From Desmodesmus armatus (lineage: Eukaryota; Chlorophyta; Chlorophyceae; Sphaeropleales; Scenedesmaceae), in NCBI GenBank assembly GCA_007449985.2, contig VIIQ02000028.1, forward strand, positions 590,001 through 654,000: 64,000 bases of DNA, read 5' to 3'. Of this stretch, positions 30,765-40,937 are shown in pieces. Each line of letters opens with the position of its first letter. Position 1 is the stretch's first letter. The notes under the pieces are model-generated. The model saw only the letters and a list, made by a program, of their open reading frames with translations, searched no databases and had not been told where the DNA came from. The translations under genes were made by a program, and so were the position numbers.

Positions 30765-33700
30765 CTATACACCAAAGCACCCAGCCCGGCTCTTGCCCCG
30801 ACCTGCCGTGCCGTGCCTTGTGCGGACCCCTATGCATTCCATGCCAGCTTCCACCAGCTGCCGGCCCCGTGTGGTGATGAAGGTCAGCAGAGACCAATCC
30901 TTCAGCACAGGCACCAGCTGCCACACACACCACGCCACAAAACCCACGTTGACAAACATAACCAGCAGGGCGATGGCAATGCGCAGCCGCAGCGCTGTAG
31001 ATTCCTGCACATCGTACGCAAACATGGCCAACGCACCCAGGGTAGTGGCTGCCAGGCACGAGGTGGACACCATGTGCATGCGGTGCAGCTTGGCAAAGGC
31101 GTATGGCTGAAACACACTCTGCAGGACTGCACTGGCCCAGAACACCACCAGCAGACTCAGCACAGAGAAGTAGCGCTCCATAGGGAAGGCAAACACAGAC
31201 ACCAGGGTCAGCACCACAGTGCGCACAGCCCAGACAGCCTCCCACCACACGCGCTCGGGCCTGTAGCTGCGGTACAGGAACCCGAAGTGCTCGCGGAAGC
31301 TGTCCTCGTCAGCCTTGGCGCGGCAAAGGTACAGCCCGAGGCCCATTGCCAAGGGGACAGCAATGCACCACAACAGGACGGAGGGCAGACCCAAGCCGAA
31401 GGCCCAGCCCCTGTGGTAGCCTGCAAAGCACTGCTGCTGGATGTCACTGACCCAGTAGCCCGCTGTGTGGTTGAGGGCGGCTGTGGCGCCTGCTGGCAGT
31501 AGGATCTCAGGTGGCACCCTATCGATGCGCAAGCAGGCGAAGAAGCTGAGAGACGCCCTGGTAAGGGTTGGGTAGGCGTAGTAGGCCAGCACCAGCAGCG
31601 TGACTGGCAGCTTGCGCAGCAACGACACAGGCAGATGCCGACCTGCGTGCTCCAAAGGGCGCCACACCAGCGGCACCACCCACCGACCGACAGCCCAAGC
31701 CACCCACTGCACCACTAAAACAGCTAGAAATGCCACCACCGGAGCAAGGAAGTACACCAACTGCCGCTGCATTGCAAGAGGCAGCCTGCCTTGTGGAATG
31801 TAGTGGAACAGCCAGCAGTCGAGAGATAAGCCCTGGCTTGACCCCACGGCATACACGACATTGACCACCTGGAACCAGCGCTGCACGTCAAACAGCGGCC
31901 AAGGCACCGACACACTACCAATGATGACTGTGTACTGCAGATACTGCACCAGAACCTTGATCACATCAGAGACAAGGATGACCCTGCTGCCCGTCAAGTT
32001 ATCCTGCCAAGTGAAGTGCGCAGTGCACGCAATAAAGAAAACAGACACAAAACTCACCAACAGGTAAAAGCAAAGCTGCCGAATGGGCTCCATACACTTG
32101 GTACACCTGAAAGCGCCCAACAAGCCGTACTTAGGAAGCTGGCAGGCGCCACACAAGGGTCCAATGTACCCCTCAACGCACTGGCGGGAAGGACCAGTGT
32201 AGTTGCAAGATGTTGTAGACAGCGGGCAGCGGTGCATTTGAACAGAAGTTGGGGCAGAAGACCAGTAACCAGGCAAGGGCTGCACAACACTCCCACCAGG
32301 GCAATCGGCATTGCGGGGGCATTGCTGACAGCTGTCCGACGTATTTGTGAAGCTGAATGTGTGCTGTGAGCAGCACACACACATATCAAGCTGCTCAAAT
32401 TCCCCGGCCCTACAAGTGGACCACCCCAAATAAACACCCACACTGCACTTGGTCAAGTTGCCAAGTGGGGGAAGGTGCAGTGCTGAGTTGCCAAAGGCCG
32501 CTATCGTGCTCCCAATATAGCCTCTGCTGACATTGTTGTCCAAAAACACAACACTATCGTCAGCAACGAGTATCCCGCTGTCACGCAAGACCACACCACC
32601 ACCTGAGCTGTTGACAGCCGAGTTACGCAACAACTTTGCCCCGTCAACAAGCTGGACAGTGCCGTTGCCACCCACAGCCAGCCCACCACCAGCGGAGCGG
32701 ATGATCTGGTTGTGTGAGACTGTGCTGTTGCTGATTATGACATGTGAGGGCATGTCAATGTCACTGACATTGGCGGCCTGCTGCACCTCACTATCATCAT
32801 CAACGAGACGCCCACGGGCGTCTTGTCGCAACTTGTCAGCATCACTTCCAATATCAACAGATATGCCACCACCCACAACACCAGAGCATGTGTTGTTGAA
32901 GATGACGCTTCGGTTACTGATGGTGGCGTGCACCCCAAAAAGAAACTGCAAGCCGCCGCCAGTACCTGTGACAGCCTTGTTGCTGTGCACAGTGGTGCCG
33001 CCAGTGATGTTCACCACGGCACCGCCCACAGCACTCACTCCCCCACCCCCCATCTTTGCCATGTTGTTGCGCACGCTGCTGTTGCCAGTCAGAATGACAG
33101 TGGCATCTTCCACACGCAGACCCCCACCAGATATGCCAGCAGTGTTGTTATACACACTGCTGCCACCACTGATCGCCACAGTGCCATTGCCTATAGCTGC
33201 CAGTCCCCCACCAGAATCGTTGCGTGCAATATTGCTGTGCACACTACTAGCACCAGAGATAATCAAGGTGGCATTGGCCCACACAGCCATGCCCCCACCA
33301 GCACCGCGTGCGATGTTGCTGTGCACGCTACTGCTGCCGCTGATCGTGACATTGGCGTTGTCGGCCACATCCAGCCCACCGCCAAACTGCCCGGCTGAGT
33401 TGCCACTCACACTGCTATTGCCCTCAAGCAACAATGTGGCATTGCCCCAAAGACCCAGCCCCCCACCATCACTAGTCACATTGTTGCCATGCACCCTGCT
33501 ACTGCCGGTGATGGTGACAACAGCATTGCCGCCCACATCCAAACCCCCACCCGACCTATTGCGTGCGCTGTTGCTGTGCACGCTGCTGCTGCCACTGATG
33601 GTGACACTGGCGTTGTCCAAGGCAGCCAGCCCACCGCCATACTGCCCGGCTGAGTTGCCACTCAAAGTGCTGTTGCCCTCAATCAACAATGTGGCATTTT

Positions 33701-34376
33701 CCCAAACAGTCAGCCCCCCACCACTGGATCCAAAGGTCACATTGTTGCCATGCACCCTGCTACTGCCGGTGATGGTGACTACAGCACGTTCCTGGATCAA
33801 CAGGCCACCACCGTCCCCATCGACAACGTTGCTGGATATGGTGCTTGCATTCAACAGCACCCGAGCCTGGCGATAGACACGAAGGGGCCTGACATGGTTC
33901 TCAGTGAACCTACTACCATGCACCTCAAGCTGGGTGGTACCCCACACACACACCACCGTTCTCACAGAAACACCCCGCACCAAGGATACACTGCTGCTCC
34001 TGATCACAAGCCTCCCAGCGCAGATGAATACAAGGCAGGAGATGTTCGCAGGAGAAATTCCACCGCAGCTGCTATTGAGAGCGACCCCCGTGAAATTGCT
34101 TTTGTGGGCTGCCAGGTCTGGCAAAGCCAGTGCAATGGTTGGCTGGGGCCCAGTGCACCTCATGCCAGCATGGCGGATGCGGCCCTTGCCACCAAGAAGG
34201 TACAGGCTGCACTCTGCTGCTCCTGCTCCTGCCACTGCTCCAGGTGCTGAGGGGCTGCCCAGTGGCTGTGCGGAAGGGGTGACGCACAGCAAGCACAGGA
34301 GGACTGCTAGCCAGCCACCAGCAGCACAGATCCTGCCACAACTGCAGAATACAGACAGGAGCAGCATCACAAACAC
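30765..34376 (-). CDS. Intronless beta-helix and multi-membrane-span surface protein (1203 aa)
   Basis: Single uninterrupted frame of 1203 codons; function unknown. Residues 1-37 are a hydrophobic signal or anchor. About 150-635 is a right-handed parallel beta-helix-like domain made of many units of roughly 30 residues with the pattern GGGL...A.VTISG.SSVHSN.A, resembling polymorphic outer-membrane-protein repeats and rich in N-glycosylation sequons. About 640-760 is Cys-rich and EGF/TNFR-like (CSQHTF, CQQCPRNADCPGG, CGACQLPKYG). About 765-1165 holds nine or ten hydrophobic spans. The layout (extracellular beta-helix, Cys-rich linker, polytopic membrane end) matches a large family of uncharacterised algal surface proteins, sometimes likened to TRP-type channels. 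The lack of introns contrasts sharply with its neighbours and suggests retroposition or a fast-evolving repeat family. Confidence 0.85.
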   Translation of the reverse strand: MFVMLLLSVFCSCGRICAAGGWLAVLLCLLCVTPSAQPLGSPSAPGAVAGAGAAECSLYLLGGKGRIRHAGMRCTGPQPTIALALPDLAAHKSNFTGVALNSSCGGISPANISCLVFICAGRLVIRSSSVSLVRGVSVRTVVCVWGTTQLEVHGSRFTENHVRPLRVYRQARVLLNASTISSNVVDGDGGGLLIQERAVVTITGSSRVHGNNVTFGSSGGGLTVWENATLLIEGNSTLSGNSAGQYGGGLAALDNASVTISGSSSVHSNSARNRSGGGLDVGGNAVVTITGSSRVHGNNVTSDGGGLGLWGNATLLLEGNSSVSGNSAGQFGGGLDVADNANVTISGSSSVHSNIARGAGGGMAVWANATLIISGASSVHSNIARNDSGGGLAAIGNGTVAISGGSSVYNNTAGISGGGLRVEDATVILTGNSSVRNNMAKMGGGGVSAVGGAVVNITGGTTVHSNKAVTGTGGGLQFLFGVHATISNRSVIFNNTCSGVVGGGISVDIGSDADKLRQDARGRLVDDDSEVQQAANVSDIDMPSHVIISNSTVSHNQIIRSAGGGLAVGGNGTVQLVDGAKLLRNSAVNSSGGGVVLRDSGILVADDSVVFLDNNVSRGYIGSTIAAFGNSALHLPPLGNLTKCSVGVYLGWSTCRAGEFEQLDMCVCCSQHTFSFTNTSDSCQQCPRNADCPGGSVVQPLPGYWSSAPTSVQMHRCPLSTTSCNYTGPSRQCVEGYIGPLCGACQLPKYGLLGAFRCTKCMEPIRQLCFYLLVSFVSVFFIACTAHFTWQDNLTGSRVILVSDVIKVLVQYLQYTVIIGSVSVPWPLFDVQRWFQVVNVVYAVGSSQGLSLDCWLFHYIPQGRLPLAMQRQLVYFLAPVVAFLAVLVVQWVAWAVGRWVVPLVWRPLEHAGRHLPVSLLRKLPVTLLVLAYYAYPTLTRASLSFFACLRIDRVPPEILLPAGATAALNHTAGYWVSDIQQQCFAGYHRGWAFGLGLPSVLLWCIAVPLAMGLGLYLCRAKADEDSFREHFGFLYRSYRPERVWWEAVWAVRTVVLTLVSVFAFPMERYFSVLSLLVVFWASAVLQSVFQPYAFAKLHRMHMVSTSCLAATTLGALAMFAYDVQESTALRLRIAIALLVMFVNVGFVAWCVWQLVPVLKDWSLLTFITTRGRQLVEAGMECIGVRTRHGTAGRGKSRAGCFGV

Positions 34377-34829
34377 GCACTGTTGGGCGGGTGCACCCTA
34401 CCGGCAGATTCTACGAGTCTGGCCCAGTCACTGCGTGGGCCGGCCGCTGGTGTCTGGGCTGGAATTGAGATACAGCTTTCGGTGCTGTCATGGCTATGCA
34501 TGATGGTATGGCTCAAGCATACACCAGATCAGAATTGATCCATACAAGCAGGGCACACCTTGTGTGATGCCAGGACCTCATCAGATGCAGATAACCCTAC
34601 AACAGCAGAAGCTCTACTGAAAAGCCTGATGGGCGGCCCACTATAACCAGCTTCAGTATGTTCGAGAATCCAGACCTCGCAGTCGCTCAGGGTTAGTCGC
34701 TCAGGGAGGTGGGATCGACTGGTGCTGACACTGGACGGTCAGGCAGGACATCACTGATGTGCAACGCAGGAAAATTGGACCACTGTAGTGTCCAAGATGT
34801 TGTCGAGCACATTCAAGCTTGTTTGTGCC
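34377..34829. other. Upstream flank of the beta-helix gene
   Basis: Should carry the promoter and 5' UTR of the minus-strand gene starting at 34376. No recognisable element seen. Confidence 0.4.
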
Positions 34830-36676
34830 GAAGTGCAGTGCTTGCGACGGTTTTAGCCGAGGTTTTTGGCTGTTGCAACACTTTGAGGCCCTCATATGCA
34901 TGCCCCCTCTATGTTAGGCAAACATGTTTCCTTGACAGAGAACAAGTCCTTCGACATCAAGTTGGCAACCTATCATGTTTTCGTTTCGACGGCCTTTTTC
35001 GGTTTCGACAGCCTTTGGACTTGGACAGAGCTCACAACCAGCTCAACCAGCTCAACCTGGGCTCAGCTTCACAGTGCAGCTCGTTTCAGTGCCATCAGGG
35101 CCCCTTCAGTTTGGATTGTTGCGCGATATCGATTGTTCGGATCGGATTGTTGTGCCTCAGGTCCCCTTCCGCGAGTGTTTAACACAGGCAAGCGACAGAC
35201 TCAGCAGCTGTCAGTATGCTTCTCCAGCTTCGTGTTTCTTGGTTCTCTACACGCAGCTCGCCATAGGAGCTATTTAAGACATCCTGTCAACACCACCACC
35301 TCCATGGGCAGAGTGCTCAGCAACATGCTGTGGCGTTGTCGGATGCGCCGCCGCATGCAGCGGCTGGACTGAACAAGGCCTTTTTGCACATTCAGGTGAG
35401 CTGCACGAGCTCAGGGGGTGTGTGGGGCAACAACAACAACAACAGCAGCAGCAACAGTGGCCATCCCCAGCCTTGCCTAGCCTGCACTAGCAGCAGAAGC
35501 AGCCCAAGCGGGCTGAAAGGTATGTCAGCTATTCCTCCTCTGTGTAGGCACTGCAGCATGCAGCAGCAGCGGTTTGACTGCTTGCAGCTGCCACTGCTGT
35601 TCCTGACACACTGTATTGCTGCTGCTGCTTGCTGCAGGCCGTCCTGCCCTCCACACACAGCCCTGCTGTTGTGGTGGTGCTGTGCGCCCAGTCCCACTGC
35701 ACACACGTTTGCGACCTGTCTGACGTCAGCGTCTATGACTTGTCGCAGGCTCGGGTCTGGATCCGTTCAGGCCCGGCCGCGTGTATCGCCAGCTGCCGTG
35801 CTCACGCACAAGAGGCAGGCTGCCAGCACCACAGGGTGTCTGGGTGGGACTACAGAGCGCTGCCTTTTGCCGTGCATTGTCCCCCCTGATGTAAGCAGGG
35901 GGGAGCCCAGGGGTCTGTGGAGCCGGTTTCCTTGGCCTGTGTCACAGTGTTCTACTGTGATGCTTGACCGACGGAAGTAAGTCCGGGCCACCCGCTCTGG
36001 TGCCCACATATGGCAAAGGTCTACCGGCTTGACAGCTGACAACACACCCGAGACCTGTGCACCCGTGCCCACATGCACGCACGTAGCGTTTTTCAGGCCT
36101 GGATCCGTCCAGGCCTGCGCTCGTGTATCGCCAGCTGCCGGTGTTCTGCCTTGTGCAGCCCGGCAGTCTGCCAGCGCCTCAGCTCAGTTTCGCTGTTCGG
36201 CGGCTGCTGGTGTGGGACTCGAGTGGTGCTGCCTTTTGCCGTGCATTGTCGCCCTGACGGGTAAGCAGGGAGCGAGGCCAGGTGCTGTGGGGCTGGTCCT
36301 AGGCCTTCGGGCCTTTGTAAATCCGGTTACCCCGCCCTGTGTACCACATGTGGCAAAGGTCTACCCTTCCTGACATCCCGTCAAGCTGATTGGGGCATTT
36401 CGGGTTTGTGCTATGCATGCTTGCTGTGCTCCATCACTGCATGATACTCTGCCTGTGAGGGCAGCTTCCGGGGGAGCTGTCTGAGGCGTACACCCGTGGC
36501 CAATGAGGGCAGTGCCCGAGGCTCACGTCAACCTGGTAGCTCAATTGGCTCAGAGCGCCCTGCACACGGCTGCTTGCCTGTGCAGGGAGGTGGCGGGTTC
36601 GATTACCGCTCCAGGTGTAGCTTTGTGAGGCTGGCTGGGTTCTGGGTCTGCCTTGTGTAGGGTGTGTGCTTGCTTC
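34830..36676 (+). repeat. Composite dispersed repeat, copy 2
   Basis: Same module order as copies 1 and 3: module A (from about 34830, with GAGGTTTTTGGCTGTTGCAAC and the CATATGCATGCCCCCTCTATGTTGG-type block), a diverged B monomer (about 35740-36020), one typical B monomer (about 36054-36378), then the tRNA-like module at 36531-36616 with its tail. It lacks the start of module A present in the other two. Confidence 0.8.
36531..36616 (+). repeat. tRNA-like SINE module, copy 2
   Basis: Differs from copy 1 at very few positions (TCAATTGG for TCAAATGG in the D-arm region). Same enlarged anticodon-like stem and GGTTCGATTACC B-box. Confidence 0.75.
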
Positions 36677-37456
36677 CAACGGTAGGCGCATGCGAGCGGC
36701 CACGGCAACAGGGTACTGTGTGGTGCACCATTGAGTGCGGCAAGGGTCAAGTACAGCTGAATTTGTAGAATAGGGCATGCAGCGGCAGCTGCCCGTCTTG
36801 GTGCAGCAAACGTTGCTTGTTTGGATAAGTGTGTTTCTTGCAGCTTGGGCTTTGTGATTGTGTGATGAAGGTGCTGCACCATGGAACACACACGGCTTAC
36901 CAGCCTTCTTATGGTGTAGCACAGGCAATGCAAGGTACAGCAGCAGGGCGGCAGCACAGTGAGTGGAGTGCTTGGGTTAATTGTGGTGTAGCTGAGCAGC
37001 AGCATCACCATCGGGAGCAGCAGGCGTATCGTGTGGTGCAGTGTGTTTTGGTAAGGACATGTTGGGTGTGGTTTGGTTTTGCTTGGCTGTGTTGCCGCCA
37101 CAGCTTACAGTCCTTTCCCTCTGTCCTCGCCTCTGATCTGATGTGCTGGTTCTTTGCTTGGCGTGTCTGGTGCCTCTTGTTCTGAGTGCTTTTCAGTGTG
37201 TGTGTTGAAGGCTTGGAGGCTGCTGTGGTGTCTGTGTCAGTGGGTCTCAGGCTTGTTGTTTTCGTTGGGGGCGGGGCCTAGGCCTGACACAGCTTGGTGT
37301 AGGAGTGCTTGCAGCGCTGTGTCATTCACGGAAGATGCGGATCAGCCTGAGCCCCACAGTCAGTATGTGTGAGTTGCGGCAGTGTGGGAGTTGCAGCGGT
37401 TGCAGCAGGTAGAGCAGTCTTGTCGTGGCAGCAGTCGTGGAAATGCAGCGCTGCAG
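36677..37456. other. Spacer, possible 5' part of the next gene
   Basis: Plus-strand exons of the gene at 37457-39157 may begin here, but no exon upstream of 37457 can be supported. One in-frame ATG lies at 37382. Nothing else seen. Confidence 0.3.
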
Positions 37457-39157
37457 GGTGAAGGTCTCAAGAAACAGCAGAAGCTCAACCTGAAGTGGGT
37501 GTGGGACCGCCAGGAAGAGCGCAAGACACTGGGGAACATCCTCAAGAAGCACAAGGAGGGGGAGGAGGAGGAGGAGGAGGAGGAGGCAGCAGGCGAGTAG
37601 TCACATGGCGCCTTGAGATAGTGTTTGCAGCTGTGTGTTTGAGTTTGTACACATGCAGCAACTAGCTATCAACACGCCAGCGGCCTGCGCAAGGGCATCT
37701 TTCTTCTGATTACTGCTTTGCCTGTGGTGTAGCTGGAGCCCAACTGCATAGCAAATCTGTCCTTGCATTGTACGTCCAAGCTGGGAAATAAATATCACGC
37801 ATGCACCTGCGATGGTATGTGATGTCTGTGTTGTGTCCTGCTGTATCACCCTCACAGGCGACACTTCTGGCTCAGAACATGAGGACCCTGCAGCGGCTGC
37901 TGCTGGTGGTGGTGGTGCACCGCCACGTGGTGGTGGTGGTGCACCGGCACGTGGTGGTGGTGGTGGCAACGTGGCGGGCGCCCAGGCAGGGGTGACTGCA
38001 GCCACACAAGCAGCCCCCTCAGCCTCTGCAGATGCAGACCTGCTGCAGAGGATATTGAACAGAGAGACATGCCCTGAAGAACCCAGTGAGTAGCAAAAAG
38101 ACGAGCCATGTGGTCAGCTGAGGTCCTTGTTAGTACCCTGACATTTTGTGTTTGCTGTAGTGTGGACATTGCTTGCACGGCATGTCGGTGAGCAACGTTG
38201 TGAGTGCAATGACTATTTCCAGCTCTGTGCTGACATGCTTGCAGCATCTGTTTTTCACGAGCCTGCAAACAATATCACATGTCCAACCCCTGCGCTGCGC
38301 TGTCACTGTCCTTTTCGCGCTGTCACTGTCCCTTGCAGTGCTTGCAGCACTGTGGAGGCAGCAGCAGCGCGACACTCAGCCCGGCGGCCTTACACCCGCC
38401 ACCCCAGCACCCACGGCTACACTCGTAGGCCGGTGTGGTGAGGTGCTGGAGGTTGGCGACCGAGTTGAGCTGTTTGGGCCTGGGCTGGAAGAGAACTCTG
38501 TTGTGGCCGCAGAGGGAGTCGTCGTGGTCGTGGGCACAGGATCCATCCTGATGCAGGGTCTGGACAACAAGGTGAGCTGGAGCAAAAGGATGTTGCCCAA
38601 GATGTAACCCGGATGCAGCTGAAAGGTCATGCCAGCCGTCAACTGTGCTGCAGCCAGCTTGCTGGTTTCCTGCAGCTGCTCTCCCTCCGTGCACGTGAGG
38701 CGGCTGGGCAGCCAGCTGTCACCCCATCAAGCCGTTGCAATTGCAGCCAGCCGCAGCTATGCAATTGCTTGCACACAAGCTTACGCAAGACTAGCCTCTA
38801 GTACTGCACATCATGCTTTTGGTGGCTCCTTTGGGCATGCTGTCTTCCCAGTATGCTTTCCTGATGTGCACAACTGTTCTGCTGTGTCTGCTGCACCTGC
38901 AGGTCAAGAAGGGCCATGTGGGCATTGGTGAGATCAAGCTCAAGGCAATCGCAGCTGACAAGGATGCCCCAGCGAAGAGCAAGAAGAAGGCAGCATACAC
39001 GAAGGCAGTGGAGGCTGCTGAGCAGACAACGTTTTGGGACACTGTGCCCGAGAACAGGATCTCCATGGGGATTTCAACCTGCAACCTATGGTCGGTTCGC
39101 AAGTCACTTGCAGGGCTGGTGATTTCTGTGCCAGCACAGCGTCTGGCAACGCTGTAG
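37457..39157 (+). CDS. Multi-exon protein of unknown function, 5' end unresolved
   Basis: Four phase-consistent exons: 37457-37592 (Lys/Glu-rich, KKQQKLNLKWVWDRQEER then poly-E), 37858-38085 (acidic then Gly/Pro/Ala-rich, ending DADLLQRILNRETCPEEP), 38339-38571 (with GRCGEVLEVGDRVELFGPG and GVVVVVGTGS) and 38903-39157 (Lys-rich, VKKGHVGIGEIKLKAI ... TTFWDTVPENRIS, stop at 39155-39157). The first intron would need a GC-AG pair (AG|GCGAGT ... CACAG); the other two are GT-AG. The mixed charged segments and a small beta-rich stretch suggest a real nuclear or DNA-associated protein, possibly transposon-derived, but I recognise no family. The start codon is not determined. Confidence 0.45.
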
Positions 39158-40937
39158 GTACTTCGCCAGCCCCTAGAGCAGCAGGTTTGCCTGAGTGGTG
39201 TTGTCTGGCAGTGCTTTGCTACAGGGTGCACCCATGCACTGAGACGCCTCGGCTTGTGGTCTGCACATGCTGATGGGCTGTTAGCGGTGTGTTTCTGGTG
39301 GTTATTGTGCTACCCTTCTTTGGGTCTGTTGTACATGTTGGCTAGGCGCCTGTGAGCAGGTGCCGGCATGTTGCCTTGAGCACATGTGCTGGACTGCTGT
39401 ACAGCAGTTGTGATACTGTTGGTCCTCATGTGTGGCATCAGCCATGCTTGGCTGGTGCATGTGATCACATGGCCGCCAGTCAGCAGGTTGCAACATGCTT
39501 GTGCACAGTATGCCTGCGTAACATGCTTCAGCACCATTATGGGGTGGCTGAACAGCTCCATGAGGGTGCATGACCTGTGTCTGGATATCCAATTGCAGGC
39601 ATGTAGATTGTCCATCTAGTACTGCCCTGGATACTATGATGATGCATGATGCCAGTTAGCCAGCAGAGTTTATCCAGAATCATGCCAGAATATCGCATGG
39701 ATAATCCACCGCCTAAACAGTTTAGAACCAAAAAGGACACGAATATCCACAGATTATCCACAGGCTAGACATGCAGTGGCCAGATAATGTCACAGAGTTG
39801 AGCAGTGAGTTTCCCTGTGGATAAAAGAAGTCAGTGGTTGGTAGGGAGCAGGTATGTCGGGTTTGAGCCCGCATGTGTGTACAACACACTGTGAAGGGCA
39901 ATGCTGAGGAAAGGACGTTGACAGAGTCAGACATCTAAAAAGGTGTGCCGCCGAAAGCAGGGTGCGTATTGTTCGGTAACAATCCTCGTGCTGCATGGGC
40001 CTCAGCTGCGGGGCAGTGTGGTTTGTATCTGATCAAGCTTGATCCTTGGGTGGGAATTGCCTGGGGCCTGCACAGAGCTTGTGCTGACTGCCAGGTCTGC
40101 TGTTGATGGTGTGCGCTGACGATGCGTGACAGCTTGTCAACAGCAGACTTCATAGCCAGAGGCAGGCACGCTGTGTCCTGAATTTACCCTGCTGCCAGCA
40201 GGCAGTGCCTGGAGGCTGATGGTTGCAGCATGTGCTGCTACTGTTACTGCAGCACAATCCACCACCGTGACCCCGCCAGCTGCCTGCAGCAGTAGCTGTC
40301 ATCAGCCATCGCTCTTGCTCCAGGCCTCACTCAGCTTGGCAGTCCTCTTTTGTGTCTGTGCACATGCTCTTGCTGCAAGCAACATAGCTGATGCAACTTC
40401 AAGCCTGGAGAACAGTTCCAACAGGGCGAGGTGCAAGCAATACAGCAGGAGCTGATGCCTGCATTGAATGGGTTTTCCCCAAGCCGCTTAGTGCTGCCTG
40501 TCGACAAAGCACAGCTTTGCAGAGCATGCGGACTGGCAGATGTGGTGTGCCTTGTGTGGGAGCTGCATCGCCTTGTACCTGATAGGAGTAAAGGAAACCC
40601 CCAAGACCACCGAGAGTGCGCGATTGAAATCTTGATAAGGTACACACTACAGTCACATGAACCAATCAACCAACATCGTACATCCTCCCGACTGACAGAG
40701 CTGATCAACCAGGCACTACACACTACACATGTACTGCCTGTAGCACAGTGTTCACGATGCAAAAGAGAACAATGAATCTGTGATATATGAACATTTCTAG
40801 CTGTATCGTCTGCCTGGTACGCAGCACAAAACCGCCTTCCAGGGACACAATTTCGACACAGCATCATACTTTCGAGCACTAGGGAAGCCAGCAGCTCGAA
40901 ATCTTCTCACTTACGTAGATATAGTTCATGCAACAAT
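39158..40937. other. Intergenic spacer with dispersed repeat D copy 3
   Basis: No supported gene. Repeat D occupies about 40020-40330. The stretch 39640-39840 is AT-richer, with repeated TATCCA/GGATAA words. The last 150 bp before 40938 should hold the promoter or 5' UTR of the next gene. Confidence 0.45.
40020..40330. repeat. Dispersed repeat D, copy 3
   Basis: Aligns to copy 1 (GCCTGCACAG...TGACTGCCAGGTCTGCTG...GTGACAGCTTGTCAA) and further on to copy 2 (GAGGCTGATGGTTGCAGCATGTGCTGC, CCGCCAGCTGCC). No coding capacity. Confidence 0.65.

Noticed and set aside
32533..33876. 447-codon plus-strand open frame, Pro/Thr/Ser-rich
   Set aside because: It is antisense to the beta-helix repeat gene and reflects that gene's repeated codons; no family resemblance of its own.
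39754..39762. TTATCCACA, identical to a bacterial DnaA box
   Set aside because: The window is clearly eukaryotic nuclear DNA; one 9-mer in an AT-richer patch is chance.
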